Source: Lewinella sp. 4G2 (GTDB taxonomy: Bacteria; Bacteroidota; Bacteroidia; Chitinophagales; Saprospiraceae). Taken from it: a stretch of 64,000 nt of DNA. Numbering within the stretch: the stretch's first letter is position 1; the number at the start of each line of letters is the position of its first letter. The stretch is taken from positions 1,116,001-1,180,000 of the forward strand of contig NZ_LVWJ02000014.1 of the NCBI RefSeq assembly GCF_001625015.1, read 5' to 3'. Both the position numbers and the translations under genes were made by a program. Under the pieces are notes generated by a model, which had not been told where the DNA came from, ran no database searches, and was given only the letters and a program-made list of their open reading frames with translations. Shown here one piece after another: positions 9,349-18,086 of this stretch.

Positions 9349-10713
9349 CTACCGCACAAAGCACAAGGTGCCCTGATCCTCCCAACTTAGGCTATCCCTC
9401 TTTACGTACTGAAGGCGCTCAAAACGCAGGCAATGCTCTCCCCGTGGAAGGTCGTAGATGGGCAGGGCGTAGACGAGGCCCGGTTGCTTACGGATGGGGT
9501 GGCGGTAAAATTTCCAGGGGGCATCGGCCAGCAAACTATCATTGAGATAGACGTGGTGAATCATTCGGTGAGCGTGTAATAGGGTGTCGACGGGAACTTC
9601 CTCATCGTAGGTATCGAGGAGGTCCGCAAATCCGATACTCCGCTTGCTGGCGGTACGGAGATCGGGGTATTGTTCTTTTAAGGTCCTGTTTACCTCATGG
9701 CCGATGGTGGGGAAGAAAACTTCCAGGTAATCAGTTTCCGGGTAATAGGTCGCCAGACTAGGGGACAATCTTGCGATGTCATCAGGGTCCTCCGTCGTCA
9801 GGTAACTATTGCTTTTGACGTTGTGTATGGTTGCGTCATTAGCCGGTAAGTAGACGGAGCGGCCGAAGGTGATGCCGGTTACCAGGATGCTTACCAAAAG
9901 GAGGGGAAAAAGCATCCGCGCTAACCTCCGCCCGAAGGGGTGATCGATCAGATTATAGTAGAATGGCCGGTACAGCGACGCCATGGTAATGAATCCCATG
10001 ACCCGGTAGATGGGGAAGTAGATTTTGCCGAGGCGGCGGCTGCGTTTTAGCGCCCCCAGGGTAAAGAAATCCACCATGTAAATGAATGAGCTCAAGTTGA
10101 GGACGAAGGCAAACGCAATGATCAACACTCGCGTGACGTACTTCAAAACGGTAATGTCCTCCACCAAGATGCTGAGGGAGACCAGGATGGCCGTAACCCC
10201 AATCGCAAACACACTATACAGGGCCGTACTGACCAAGGCAAAGAATAGCAAGAAGGCTAAAGAAAAAGCGATGCTGGACCGCACTTCCAATTTTTCGATG
10301 AAGGTGTCGAAACTCCCCATGCGCCTGCGCAGCCAGCCTTCGTAACGCTCCGTGTAGCGAAGCGCTTCGTAATCAAAATCACCAGAAACCGACCGTAGCC
10401 CGATGGCACCGATCCAAAATCCCCGGATGATCAAGTGAATGATAAAGCCCAGCGTCACCAACACCAACGCAATCATTAGAAAGGAGAGCGCAATCATTAC
10501 GATGGAATCCACCAAGTGGCTGTGCGCCAATTGCTGCAGCATATACTCGCGCCCGATCGCCTCCAACGGCTCGTACACTGCCAACAATAAAAAGATCACC
10601 ACACCACTAATGATCAACTCTAACTGCCAGCTGTCTCGCTGAATTTGATTCAGCCAGTTGCTCAGAGAATTACCCTCCTCGTTTTGCTTGTCTTGATTTA
10701 CCGGGCGTAGCAT
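9349..10713 (-). CDS. Unknown multi-pass membrane protein
   Basis: A 454-residue protein I do not recognise. Hydrophobic stretches near residues 33-48, 70-95, 150-175, 180-215 and 268-290 suggest five or six membrane helices. The last 160 residues are hydrophilic and probably form one soluble domain (extracytoplasmic if the topology is even). Most of the sequence between helices is charged, with Arg/Tyr-rich loops (YERYEGWLRRRMG). It stands alone: the upstream side is a heptamer-repeat block and rpiB, the downstream side a 415-bp gap. No catalytic motif was seen. The reading frame is long, hydrophobicity is periodic and the start follows the repeat block, so the gene itself is credible. Confidence 0.7.
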   Translation of the reverse strand: MLRPVNQDKQNEEGNSLSNWLNQIQRDSWQLELIISGVVIFLLLAVYEPLEAIGREYMLQQLAHSHLVDSIVMIALSFLMIALVLVTLGFIIHLIIRGFWIGAIGLRSVSGDFDYEALRYTERYEGWLRRRMGSFDTFIEKLEVRSSIAFSLAFLLFFALVSTALYSVFAIGVTAILVSLSILVEDITVLKYVTRVLIIAFAFVLNLSSFIYMVDFFTLGALKRSRRLGKIYFPIYRVMGFITMASLYRPFYYNLIDHPFGRRLARMLFPLLLVSILVTGITFGRSVYLPANDATIHNVKSNSYLTTEDPDDIARLSPSLATYYPETDYLEVFFPTIGHEVNRTLKEQYPDLRTASKRSIGFADLLDTYDEEVPVDTLLHAHRMIHHVYLNDSLLADAPWKFYRHPIRKQPGLVYALPIYDLPRGEHCLRFERLQYVKRDSLSWEDQGTLCFVR

Positions 10714-10716
10714 TTT

Positions 10717-10920
10717 TAGTTTTTAGTCTATAGTCTGCAGTCTGTAGTCTTCAGTCTATAGTCTACAGTGGCTTGGTGGAGTTGACTACAGCCTGATTCA
10801 GCCCGGCCGCTCCAGAATACAGTCTGTAGTCTTCAGTCTATAGTGGCTTGGTGGAGTTGACTACAGACTCCAGACTATAGACTCCAGACTATAGACTCCA
10901 GACTATAGACTCCAGACTAC
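10717..10920. repeat. Heptamer-repeat block H1 (inverted arms)
   Basis: The left arm is a run of AGTCTNN heptamers (AGTCTAT, AGTCTGC, AGTCTGT, AGTCTTC, AGTCTAT, AGTCTAC). The centre contains GGCTTGGTGGAGTTGACTAC twice and a CCCGGCCGCTCCAG segment. The right arm is alternating AGACTCC/AGACTAT heptamers, the reverse complement of the left-arm words. The array runs into the rpiB coding end: the TAG stop at 10917-10919 lies inside a heptamer. Confidence 0.9.
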
Positions 10921-11357
10921 TCAAGCTCCGCCACCTTCCCCATCCGCCTCACCTGCCGGGGCAGGGCCTGGTACTCCGCACCCAGAAAGTTATCTACCAA
11001 TTCCTGAGCCAAAGCGATGCCGATGACGCGGCCACCAAGGCAGATCATATTCATATCGTCGTGCTCGACGCCCTGGCGCGCGGAATAGGTTTCGTTGACG
11101 AGGCAGGCGCGGACGTTCTTGATCTTGTTCGCCGCAATACTCGCCCCCACACCGGAGCCGCAGCAGGCAATCCCCCGCTCAACCTCGCCGGCACCGACGG
11201 CGCGGGCCAGGGGCACTACGAAGTCGGGGAAGTCATCGGCCGCATCGTATTCGAAGGCACCGAAATCCTTGATGGCGAAGCCCTTCTTTTCCAGGTAAGC
11301 CTGGAGTTGTTGCTTCAGCTCGATCCCCCCGTGGTCCGTAGCGATTCCGATTGTCAT
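10917..11357 (-). CDS. rpiB: Ribose-5-phosphate isomerase B
   Basis: A 146-residue RpiB/LacAB-type isomerase interconverting ribose 5-phosphate and ribulose 5-phosphate in the pentose phosphate pathway. It starts MTIGIATDHGG with the conserved Asp-His phosphate-binding segment, has the catalytic cysteine in GIACCGSGVG, and the NMICLGGRVIG motif. The ATG at 11357 gives the family's usual length; an upstream in-frame ATG would add 35 atypical residues. It is divergent from zwf, the other pentose phosphate gene here, separated by about 160 bp, so the two may share a control region. Its stop codon falls in a heptamer-repeat block. Confidence 0.95.
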   Translation of the reverse strand: MTIGIATDHGGIELKQQLQAYLEKKGFAIKDFGAFEYDAADDFPDFVVPLARAVGAGEVERGIACCGSGVGASIAANKIKNVRACLVNETYSARQGVEHDDMNMICLGGRVIGIALAQELVDNFLGAEYQALPRQVRRMGKVAELE

Positions 11358-11519
11358 GGTGCGTATTTTTCGTTTGCGGCCGTAAATTACTTCACAAGAT
11401 GGGTAAACCTTGGCAAAAGGAGTGACCTTTGGTAGAGGGAGCGCACGTTGCGCCAGCCCCACGGTCCCCGAGCGACTACCCGACTAAGCTTTACCCGACT
11501 ACAAGACTACCTCACTCCC

Positions 11520-13052
11520 ATGCCGAAATCACTCGATCCACACACCCTCGTCATCTTCGGTGCCTCCGGCGATCTCGCCCAGCGTAAACTGATCCCCGCC
11601 GTCTTCGATCTCTTTCGCGGCGACTACCTCCCCGAAAAGTTCGCCCTCCTCGGCGCCAGCCGGACCAACATGACGGACGATGAGTTTCGCCAAAAGGTCG
11701 TTTACAACAACGAGCACTTCGACGCCAAGGGCCAACCCGACGAAAAAGTAAAGGCCTTCGCGGACCTGCTCTTCTACCAGGACCTCGCCTCCTACGACGG
11801 TGAAAAGGACATCAACGACCTCGGTAAGCGCCTTCGTAAGCTGAATAAGGACCTCGGTGTCGGCTCCAATTACATCTTCTACCTCTCCACGCCGCCGAGC
11901 CTCTACAGTACCATCCCACCCGCCCTCGCCAAGGCCGGTTTGAATGAGACGCCCGACGGCTGGTCGCGCCTGATCGTCGAGAAGCCCTTTGGCTACGACA
12001 TCGAATCGGCCAAACAACTCAACGAAGAGATCCAAACCCACTTCGAGGAGGACACCATCTACCGCATCGATCACTACTTGGGTAAGGAGACGGTCCAGAA
12101 CCTGCTCGTCACCCGTTTCGCCAATGGCTTCTTTGAACCTCTTTGGAACCGGAACTACATTCAGTCCGTCCAAATCACCGCCGCCGAAACCGTCGGGGTC
12201 GGTACCCGCGGAGGTTATTACGACGGTAGTGGCGCCCTCCGGGATATGGTCCAGAATCACCTCCTGCAGGTCCTCGCTCACGTGGCGATGGAGCCGCCGA
12301 TCCGGGCGGACGCGCCCAGTATTCGCGGGGAGAAGCTGAAGTTGTTCCAATCCCTCCGCGAGATCAAGCGGGAGGAAGTCCGCAACCACGTCATCCGCGC
12401 CCAGTACACCGAAGGCCGCACCAAGGATGGCGACGTGGTCAGCTACCGCGACGCCGAAGGGGTACCCGAAAAGAGCACCACCGAGACGTACGTCGGGATG
12501 AAGTTCTTCATCGATAACTGGCGCTGGGCCGGGGTGCCTTTCTTCGTCCGGACGGGCAAGTGCCTCCCCATGAAGCTGACCGAGGTGGTCATCACCTTCA
12601 AGAACCCACCCCAGGCCATCTTCAGCCAGTACGACAACTACGCGATGTCTTGCGACAACCAACTCATCATTCGGATCCAACCGGATGAAGGGATGGCGCT
12701 TGAGTTCGGTATGAAGGTTCCCGGCGAAGGCTTCCGCGTCAAGAACGTCGATATGGACTTCTTCTACCGCGACCTCACCAAGAACGACGTCCCCGACGCC
12801 TACACCCGCCTCCTCCTCGATTGCATGAAGGGCGACCCTACCCTCTATGCCCGCGGAGACAGTGTCGAAGCCGCCTGGGATTTCGTGGACCCGATCCTCA
12901 AAGCCTGGGAAGCCAACGAAGTACCGCTGTACAGCTACCCAGCGGGCACCTGGGGCCCGTTACAGTCGGATGCCCTCTGGTCCGGCCTCGGCAATGGCTG
13001 GCGGAACCCTACTTCTTCTTTGACGGCTGAGAAACACTATACGAAGCTCTAG
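11520..13052 (+). CDS. zwf: Glucose-6-phosphate 1-dehydrogenase
   Basis: A 510-residue enzyme oxidising glucose 6-phosphate to 6-phosphogluconolactone with NADP, the entry to the oxidative pentose phosphate pathway. IFGASGDLAQRKLIPA at residues 11-26 is the dinucleotide-binding loop, IVEKPFG follows, and RIDHYLGKETVQN carries the substrate-binding and catalytic His. The C-terminal half has the expected KCLPMKLTEV and YTRLLLDCMKGD segments. The start at 11520 (MPKSLDPHTLV) is chosen over an in-frame ATG 24 codons earlier because the extra residues are atypical. It is divergent from rpiB. Its stop is followed directly by heptamer-repeat block H2. Confidence 0.97.
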   Translation: MPKSLDPHTLVIFGASGDLAQRKLIPAVFDLFRGDYLPEKFALLGASRTNMTDDEFRQKVVYNNEHFDAKGQPDEKVKAFADLLFYQDLASYDGEKDINDLGKRLRKLNKDLGVGSNYIFYLSTPPSLYSTIPPALAKAGLNETPDGWSRLIVEKPFGYDIESAKQLNEEIQTHFEEDTIYRIDHYLGKETVQNLLVTRFANGFFEPLWNRNYIQSVQITAAETVGVGTRGGYYDGSGALRDMVQNHLLQVLAHVAMEPPIRADAPSIRGEKLKLFQSLREIKREEVRNHVIRAQYTEGRTKDGDVVSYRDAEGVPEKSTTETYVGMKFFIDNWRWAGVPFFVRTGKCLPMKLTEVVITFKNPPQAIFSQYDNYAMSCDNQLIIRIQPDEGMALEFGMKVPGEGFRVKNVDMDFFYRDLTKNDVPDAYTRLLLDCMKGDPTLYARGDSVEAAWDFVDPILKAWEANEVPLYSYPAGTWGPLQSDALWSGLGNGWRNPTSSLTAEKHYTKL

Positions 13053-13223
13053 CGAGCTTCTGATTGGCGATTCTCGATTCTCGATAAGTGAGGACTGATT
13101 GGCTGCCGCACGGCTTTGTCGCACTGCGTGCTCCCGCCTATGTGAGGGCGGTAGCCGAGCGCAGCGAGCGTAACAGCGGAGCAAATCAGTCCTCGCCAAT
13201 CGAGATTCGAGAATCGAGAATCA
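13053..13223. repeat. Heptamer-repeat block H2 with GC-rich core
   Basis: Left arm CGATTCT-CGATTCT-CGATAAG and right arm GAGATTC-GAGAATC-GAGAATC are inverted copies in 7-bp steps; AGGACTGATT on the left also pairs with AATCAGTCCT on the right. The core (13151-13190) contains GTAACAGCGGAGCAAATCA, which recurs in block H3. The block fills the gap between convergent zwf and the next gene, whose TGA stop (13221-13223) lies in the right arm. It could act as a bidirectional terminator. Confidence 0.85.
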
Positions 13224-14414
13224 AGGCGTGCCGACAGGCACACCGCTAACGTCCATCATCTCAAACGCCTCCCAGCTCGCCCCCGGCACCAGCCCCTTCC
13301 GGTAAGCCACGTGCACCCGGTGGATCTCCGTGTTCATCTGCCGGCAGGTATCGACCATGATCTTGTTGTGGCCCCGGATGGTGGCCATGTCGACGTACTT
13401 ATAGGTGCGGCTGGTGTGTTTGTTGCCGGATTGGAACATCGCGTCCACCATCAGCGGGTAGACGCCGAGGCGCTGGTGGTCCTGGGCGATGCCGAAGGCA
13501 ATTCCTTTACAGTTGCGGGGTTGCTTTTGGAATTTTAGCCGGTACAGGAATTTTGGTAAGCCGAAGAGCCCGAGGATACCGCCGGTCCCGTGCAAAAAGC
13601 AGTTAATGTCCGGAATTAGCCCGGCCAGGCCGACGGGGCGGTCGTCTTTATTGTAGGCGAGGCAGGTCAGGTGCGGGTCCATGATCGGCTTCATTTGCTG
13701 AAAGGTGGGCAGGATGTCCGCGCCACTCAGCGGTTTGAAGTAGGGCCAGTGGTTGAAGGCGGCGTTGTAGGCTTCGGCGAAGTCGTTCGCGCCCTGCTCA
13801 AGGTTATTCTTGTCGATCTGTTTGGTGTACAGCCCGTAGCGATCCCGCACCCGCGCGGCCAGTTTGCCGAGGCGTTCACCGGGGAATTCGGAGACCACGC
13901 CGCGCATCGTCAGGCACTGTTCGTGGGGTACGTAGCCGCGGTTCTCGAAGAAGCGTTCGTAGTACGCCGGGTTGTACGTTTCCTGGTAGATCGGGCGGTA
14001 GCGACCCCGAGTGAGGAGGCCCCAGAATTTATCCCGTTCCCCGAAGTTAATGGGGCCGTCGACGGCTTCCATTCCTTTCTCCCGGAGCCAGGTTTCGGCG
14101 GCGTCAAACAAAAGTTCGGCCACCTTCTCGTCTTCGGTGCTCTCAAAAAAACCGATTCCGCCCGTCGGTAAAGTCAGTTCTTGTTGCCGCGATTCATCGA
14201 TGAAGGCCGCGATTCTCCCCACCGGTTTGCGGTCCTTTTTCACTACCCAAAGTCGCAGATTATCGCCGGTATGCGCCGCATTCTTTTCGCTCAGAATGCC
14301 CTCGATATCCGTCCGTAGCGGGTATACGTACAGCGGGTCCTTCCGGTAAATGGTGTCAAGCACGTTGTGAAAATCCTTAAAGTCAGTAACGCGCTGGAGT
14401 TCGTAATTCGGCAT
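13221..14414 (-). CDS. GNAT-like acyltransferase family protein (function unknown)
   Basis: A 397-residue cytosolic protein conserved in Bacteroidota. The N-terminal part (about 1-130) has a GNAT-like pattern: LRLWVVKKDRKPVGRIAAFIDE, then GGIGFFESTEDE. The C-terminal part has a second acetyltransferase-like pattern (LAYNKDDRPVGLAGLIPD, KGIAFGIAQDHQRLGVYPLMVDAM). I infer a double-GNAT fold; substrate and reaction are unknown. A TATCTTTG promoter element ends four bases before the ATG, which implies a leaderless or very short-leader transcript. The stop codon falls inside a heptamer repeat. Confidence 0.75.
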   Translation of the reverse strand: MPNYELQRVTDFKDFHNVLDTIYRKDPLYVYPLRTDIEGILSEKNAAHTGDNLRLWVVKKDRKPVGRIAAFIDESRQQELTLPTGGIGFFESTEDEKVAELLFDAAETWLREKGMEAVDGPINFGERDKFWGLLTRGRYRPIYQETYNPAYYERFFENRGYVPHEQCLTMRGVVSEFPGERLGKLAARVRDRYGLYTKQIDKNNLEQGANDFAEAYNAAFNHWPYFKPLSGADILPTFQQMKPIMDPHLTCLAYNKDDRPVGLAGLIPDINCFLHGTGGILGLFGLPKFLYRLKFQKQPRNCKGIAFGIAQDHQRLGVYPLMVDAMFQSGNKHTSRTYKYVDMATIRGHNKIMVDTCRQMNTEIHRVHVAYRKGLVPGASWEAFEMMDVSGVPVGTP

Positions 14415-14418
14415 GGCG

Positions 14419-14426
14419 CAAAGATA
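14419..14426 (-). promoter_or_regulatory. Bacteroidota -7 promoter element TATCTTTG
   Basis: TATCTTTG matches the TAnnTTTG -7 consensus exactly and lies four bases upstream of the ATG of the GNAT-like gene. No clear -33 TTG was found at the usual spacing. Confidence 0.55.
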
Positions 14427-14437
14427 CGTGGTAAGTA

Positions 14438-14454
14438 GGCGCTGCCGCAGGTGC
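14438..14454. repeat. Copy of the 18-bp GC-rich motif (intergenic)
   Basis: GGCGCTGCCGCAGGTGC, a copy of the dispersed motif GGCGCTGCCGCRGGTGCC found about a dozen times in the window. It lies between the divergent GNAT-like and patatin genes. Confidence 0.85.
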
Positions 14455-14615
14455 TAAAAGATGACCAAGGGCTAAAAAATGAGAAGCAAGATCACGGTAG
14501 TGATCACCATGATAGCCCGGCATCAGCCAAGACCGCAGGTCGAAGCAGATGCCGGGCGAAAAGGTTTAGCTAGATCCAACTACCACCCTCACCAAATCCA
14601 TCCTAAATTACACCC

Positions 14616-16424
14616 ATGCCCACCCAACCCTACAAAGACGCCGTCTTCAACCTCCTCGAAGACCTCCGCCAGGAAGGCATCCACCAGCGCCGGTATTCGG
14701 ACGTCTACGATGCCGCCGGCAATCAGTACGTGAATTTCGTCCAGGAAGGTGGTGGCGTTCTCGGGCTCGCCCTCGTCGGCTACACCTACGTCCTGGAACA
14801 AATGGGCATCCGCTTCCTCGGGCTGGGGGGCACGAGCGCCGGCTCCATTAACACCCTGTTGCTGGCGGACGCCGGCCGCCCGGAGGAAGCCAAAAGCATG
14901 CGTGTACTCGATAAAGTGGCCCCAAAAAACTTTATGGACTTCGTTGACGGCGGCCCCGACGCCCAGGCCCTCATCACCGCCGCGGATAAGGGGATGCTCA
15001 CCAAGGTCTTCCAACTCATTCGTAATCTGGACGAGTTGTGGAACGACCTCGGCATCAATCCGGGCAAGGAATTCGAACGCTGGCTCCGCGCAAACCTCCA
15101 ACACGCCACGGTAACCGACCTACTGGAAAACCTTGCCGATCTGCCGTCGGATCTCCACCTGCGCGACGACCTCGGCCGGGAACGCTACCAACTCGCCGCC
15201 GAGGAGATTGGGCCCCGATTGGCCATCGTCGCGGCGGACATCACCACCCAGACCAAAGTGGACTTCCCCGCCATGGCCAGCCTGTACTACGCAAAGCCGG
15301 GGGAAGTCAACCCGGCGGAATTCGTCCGGGCAAGTATGTCCATCCCCGCCTTCTTCGAACCCCAACGCGTCAACCTGGGCTGGATCGACGAACTGCCCGA
15401 AGCCGAACGGGATGCCATGCGCCGCAGCTGGCGTAGGGAAGCCGCCTTCACCGGTAACTTACCGAAGGAGATCCTTTTCGCTGACGGTGGAATCATGAGC
15501 AATTTCCCCATCGATCTTTTTCACGGGGATAATCAGATTCCTAACCGGCCCACCTTTGGCGTCAAGTTGGGGATCGACCGTGCCGTAGCCCACCCCACTC
15601 ACTCCCTCATCAGTTTTGCGCGTACCATGTTTGACGGTGTCCGCAACCTACGGGACTTTGAATTCCTGCGCGCCAACCCCGAGTACAAGGACGTCGTAGA
15701 ATACATCCGGGTGGACGATTTCGACTGGCTCAACTTCGGCATCACCCACGAGGAAAAGCTGGCCCTTTTCCGCCGGGGCGCCGAGGCCGCGGCCCGGTTC
15801 CTGCGCCGCTTCAACTGGAAACGCTACAAGGCGACCCTCAACCGCAACCTCCTACAGCGGATCAAACCGGCCATGTGGCAACTTTCCGAACTCCGTAACC
15901 TGGAAGATATCCTGGAAGTCTTTGGCATCGTCGACGATAAGGCACTGATGGATAAGATCGAGTTCCTCCGCCAACGCCCGGTGAAGTACAAGGCGCTCTG
16001 GATCGACGACGCGTTTACCTACGCTCTACCCGTCGCCATCCTCGATGAGATGGGCGTCGACGTTATCGTCACCCGCTCCAGCCTGGACGCGTACGCCATC
16101 CTCCGCGCCCGCAACGTGGATAGCAAAGACCCCAACGAAAGGATCGACCTCATCATTTCCGACGCCAGCCGGCAGGAAGGGGGTGCTCCCGAAAGCAAGC
16201 GTGGCATCACCTTCGCGGAGCAACTCCTCCTCAGCCCCGCCTACGCCGAAATCCCCGTCCTCATCTACGCTCACGAGCGTACCGAGTTAGAAGTAAAGTA
16301 CCTGGCGGCGACGGGCAAGGAATTACCGGCCAACATCAAGAATAGCAGAAAGGTAAATACGATCGTGCACCGGCATTTAATTGCGGAGGTGGTGAATAGT
16401 GTTTATGGGCGGGTGGCTGAGTGA
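14616..16424 (+). CDS. Patatin-like phospholipase with C-terminal receiver-like domain
   Basis: A 602-residue protein. Residues about 40-300 are a patatin lipase domain: the oxyanion loop GGGVLGLAL, the nucleophile Ser74 in GGTSAGS, and the partner Asp290 in ADGGIMSNFP complete the Ser-Asp dyad expected to hydrolyse acyl lipids. Residues about 455-595 look like a response-regulator receiver fold: an acidic pair in ALWIDDAF (Asp464-465), a central Asp516 in LIISDAS, and a hydrophobic strand VLIYAHE. The canonical Thr and Lys switch residues are not evident, so phosphorylation is uncertain. No signal peptide is seen, so it is probably cytosolic. It stands alone between repeat-bearing gaps, with trmB about 100 bp downstream. 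Confidence 0.88.
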   Translation: MPTQPYKDAVFNLLEDLRQEGIHQRRYSDVYDAAGNQYVNFVQEGGGVLGLALVGYTYVLEQMGIRFLGLGGTSAGSINTLLLADAGRPEEAKSMRVLDKVAPKNFMDFVDGGPDAQALITAADKGMLTKVFQLIRNLDELWNDLGINPGKEFERWLRANLQHATVTDLLENLADLPSDLHLRDDLGRERYQLAAEEIGPRLAIVAADITTQTKVDFPAMASLYYAKPGEVNPAEFVRASMSIPAFFEPQRVNLGWIDELPEAERDAMRRSWRREAAFTGNLPKEILFADGGIMSNFPIDLFHGDNQIPNRPTFGVKLGIDRAVAHPTHSLISFARTMFDGVRNLRDFEFLRANPEYKDVVEYIRVDDFDWLNFGITHEEKLALFRRGAEAAARFLRRFNWKRYKATLNRNLLQRIKPAMWQLSELRNLEDILEVFGIVDDKALMDKIEFLRQRPVKYKALWIDDAFTYALPVAILDEMGVDVIVTRSSLDAYAILRARNVDSKDPNERIDLIISDASRQEGGAPESKRGITFAEQLLLSPAYAEIPVLIYAHERTELEVKYLAATGKELPANIKNSRKVNTIVHRHLIAEVVNSVYGRVAE

Positions 16425-16525
16425 CGGCAAAAACGAATGAAGAGGAGACAGTCCTTGAAAGAGCTGCGATGTTGTCAGAAGGATACAGTTTCTTTGCGCT
16501 TCAATAGTAAACGTTCTGTGTACCA

Positions 16526-17275
16526 ATGGCAACGAGAAACAAACTCCAAAAATTCGCCGAAATCCTCCAGATGCCCCACGTCTACGAGAACTTCGATCCC
16601 CGGAGCCCGGAACTCATCGGGGCCGGCGGCGAAGCCTGCGAGCGTAAGGGCAACTGGGCCAGGGCCCACTTCGGCAATGACAACCCCATTACCCTCGAAC
16701 TGGCCTGTGGCCGCGGTGAATACACCGTCGATCTCGCCCGGCAGTACCCGGACCGCAACTTCATCGGCGTCGACATCAAGGGTGCGCGCATCTGGAAGGG
16801 GGCCACGATCGCCCAGGAAGAAGGCCTGAAGAACGCCGCCTTTCTCCGGACCCGCATCGAGATCATCGCCCAGTTTTTCGGCCAGGGGGAGATCGATGAG
16901 ATCTGGATCACCTTCCCCGATCCATTCCTCAAAAAGGGCAAAGAAAACCGCCGGCTCACCGCCGCCCGCTACCTCAAGCAGTACCGCCACATCCTCAAGG
17001 AAAACGGTACCATCCACCTGAAAACCGACAGCCGCGACCTCTACGAGTGGACGCAGGAAACCTTCGCCCAACAACCCGCCGTCAAAGTCCTCTACCACGA
17101 CCACGACATTTACTCCAAACCCCTCCCCATCCCGGAACTCAGCACGGAGACCTACTACGAAAAACTCCACAAGGGGCTCGGGAAGACCATCACTTACACG
17201 CAGTTTCAACTGCTCCCCGGGGTGAAGATTATCGGTGGAAAGGGTATTCCTGGGTTTGAGGTGGAGGAGGAATAG
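16526..17275 (+). CDS. trmB: tRNA (guanine-N7-)-methyltransferase
   Basis: A 249-residue SAM-dependent enzyme that methylates G46 in the tRNA variable loop. LELACGRGEYTVDLA near residue 52 is the SAM-binding motif I. NFIGVDIKGARIWKG follows, and ITFPDPFLKKGKENRRL near residue 130 is the TrmB signature, a variant of FPDPWPKKRHHKRR. The length fits the family. The gene begins about 100 bp after the patatin gene and is followed by the 157-bp tandem repeat array. It is a housekeeping gene without visible oddity. Confidence 0.95.
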   Translation: MATRNKLQKFAEILQMPHVYENFDPRSPELIGAGGEACERKGNWARAHFGNDNPITLELACGRGEYTVDLARQYPDRNFIGVDIKGARIWKGATIAQEEGLKNAAFLRTRIEIIAQFFGQGEIDEIWITFPDPFLKKGKENRRLTAARYLKQYRHILKENGTIHLKTDSRDLYEWTQETFAQQPAVKVLYHDHDIYSKPLPIPELSTETYYEKLHKGLGKTITYTQFQLLPGVKIIGGKGIPGFEVEEE

Positions 17276-17296
17276 GTAGTATTGTCGTATCGATCT

Positions 17297-18070
17297 GGAC
17301 GCTCGCAGGACCTCCTGCGTCGGACGCTACGAGGACCTACATCATCGTAGTTTTCTACCCCCTGCCGCCTCCCACAGCTCCTCGTAGCGTCGATTTTATT
17401 GTAGCGCAGCGGAAATAGAATCGTCCTGCGAGCGTGCGGTCCAACACACAGCCGGACGCTCGCAGGACCTCCTTCGTCGGACGCTACGAGGACCTGCATT
17501 ATCGTAGTTCTCTATCGCTCCCCGCCTCCCACAGTTCCTCGTAGCGTCGATTTTATTGCAGCGCAGCGGAAATAGCATCGTCCTGCGAGCGTGCGGTCCA
17601 ACACACAGCCGGACGCTCGCAGGACCTCCTCCGTCGGACGCTACGAGGACCTACATCATCGTAGTTTTCTACCCCTCACCGCCTCCCCAGCTCCTCGTAG
17701 CGTCGTTTCTATTGTAGCGCAGCGGAAATAGAATCGTCCTGCGAGCGTGCGGTCCAACACACAGCCGGACGCTCGCAGGACCTCCTGCGTCGGACGCTAC
17801 GAGGACCTACATCATCGTAGTTTTCTACCCCCTCCCGCCTCCCACAGCTCCTCGTAGCGTCGATGCTATTGCAGCGCAGCGGAAATATAATCGTCCTGCG
17901 AGCGTGCGTCCAAACACACAGCCGGACGCTCGCAGGACCTCCTGCGTCGGACGCTACGAGGACCTACATCATCGTAGTTTTCTACCCCCTCCCGCCTCCC
18001 ACAGTTCCTCGTAGCGTCGATTTTATTGTAGCGCAGCGGAAATAGAATCGTCCTGCGAGCGTGCGGTCAA
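17297..18070. repeat. Five tandem 157-bp repeats with nested inverted repeats
   Basis: Units begin with GGACGCTCGCAGGACC at 17297, 17454, 17611, 17767 and 17924, giving a period of 156-157 bp and very few differences. Within each unit CGCTCGCAGGAC pairs with GTCCTGCGAGCG near its end, and CGACGCTACGAGGA with a TCCTCGTAGCGTCG copy further in, so every unit can fold into a nested two-stem hairpin. The array fills the gap between trmB and the aldehyde dehydrogenase (convergent). No credible coding frame runs through it. Confidence 0.95.
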
Positions 18071-18086
18071 ATCTCCGTCGCCCCCC

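Noticed and set aside
11529-12680. 383-codon frame antisense to zwf, and a similar 408-codon frame antisense to clpB (31200-32426)
   Set aside because: Shadow frames of strongly conserved genes, with no domain or start signal of their own.
17276-18086. 157-bp array as a CRISPR
   Set aside because: Whole units repeat with no variable spacers, the unit is far longer than a CRISPR repeat and no cas genes are nearby.
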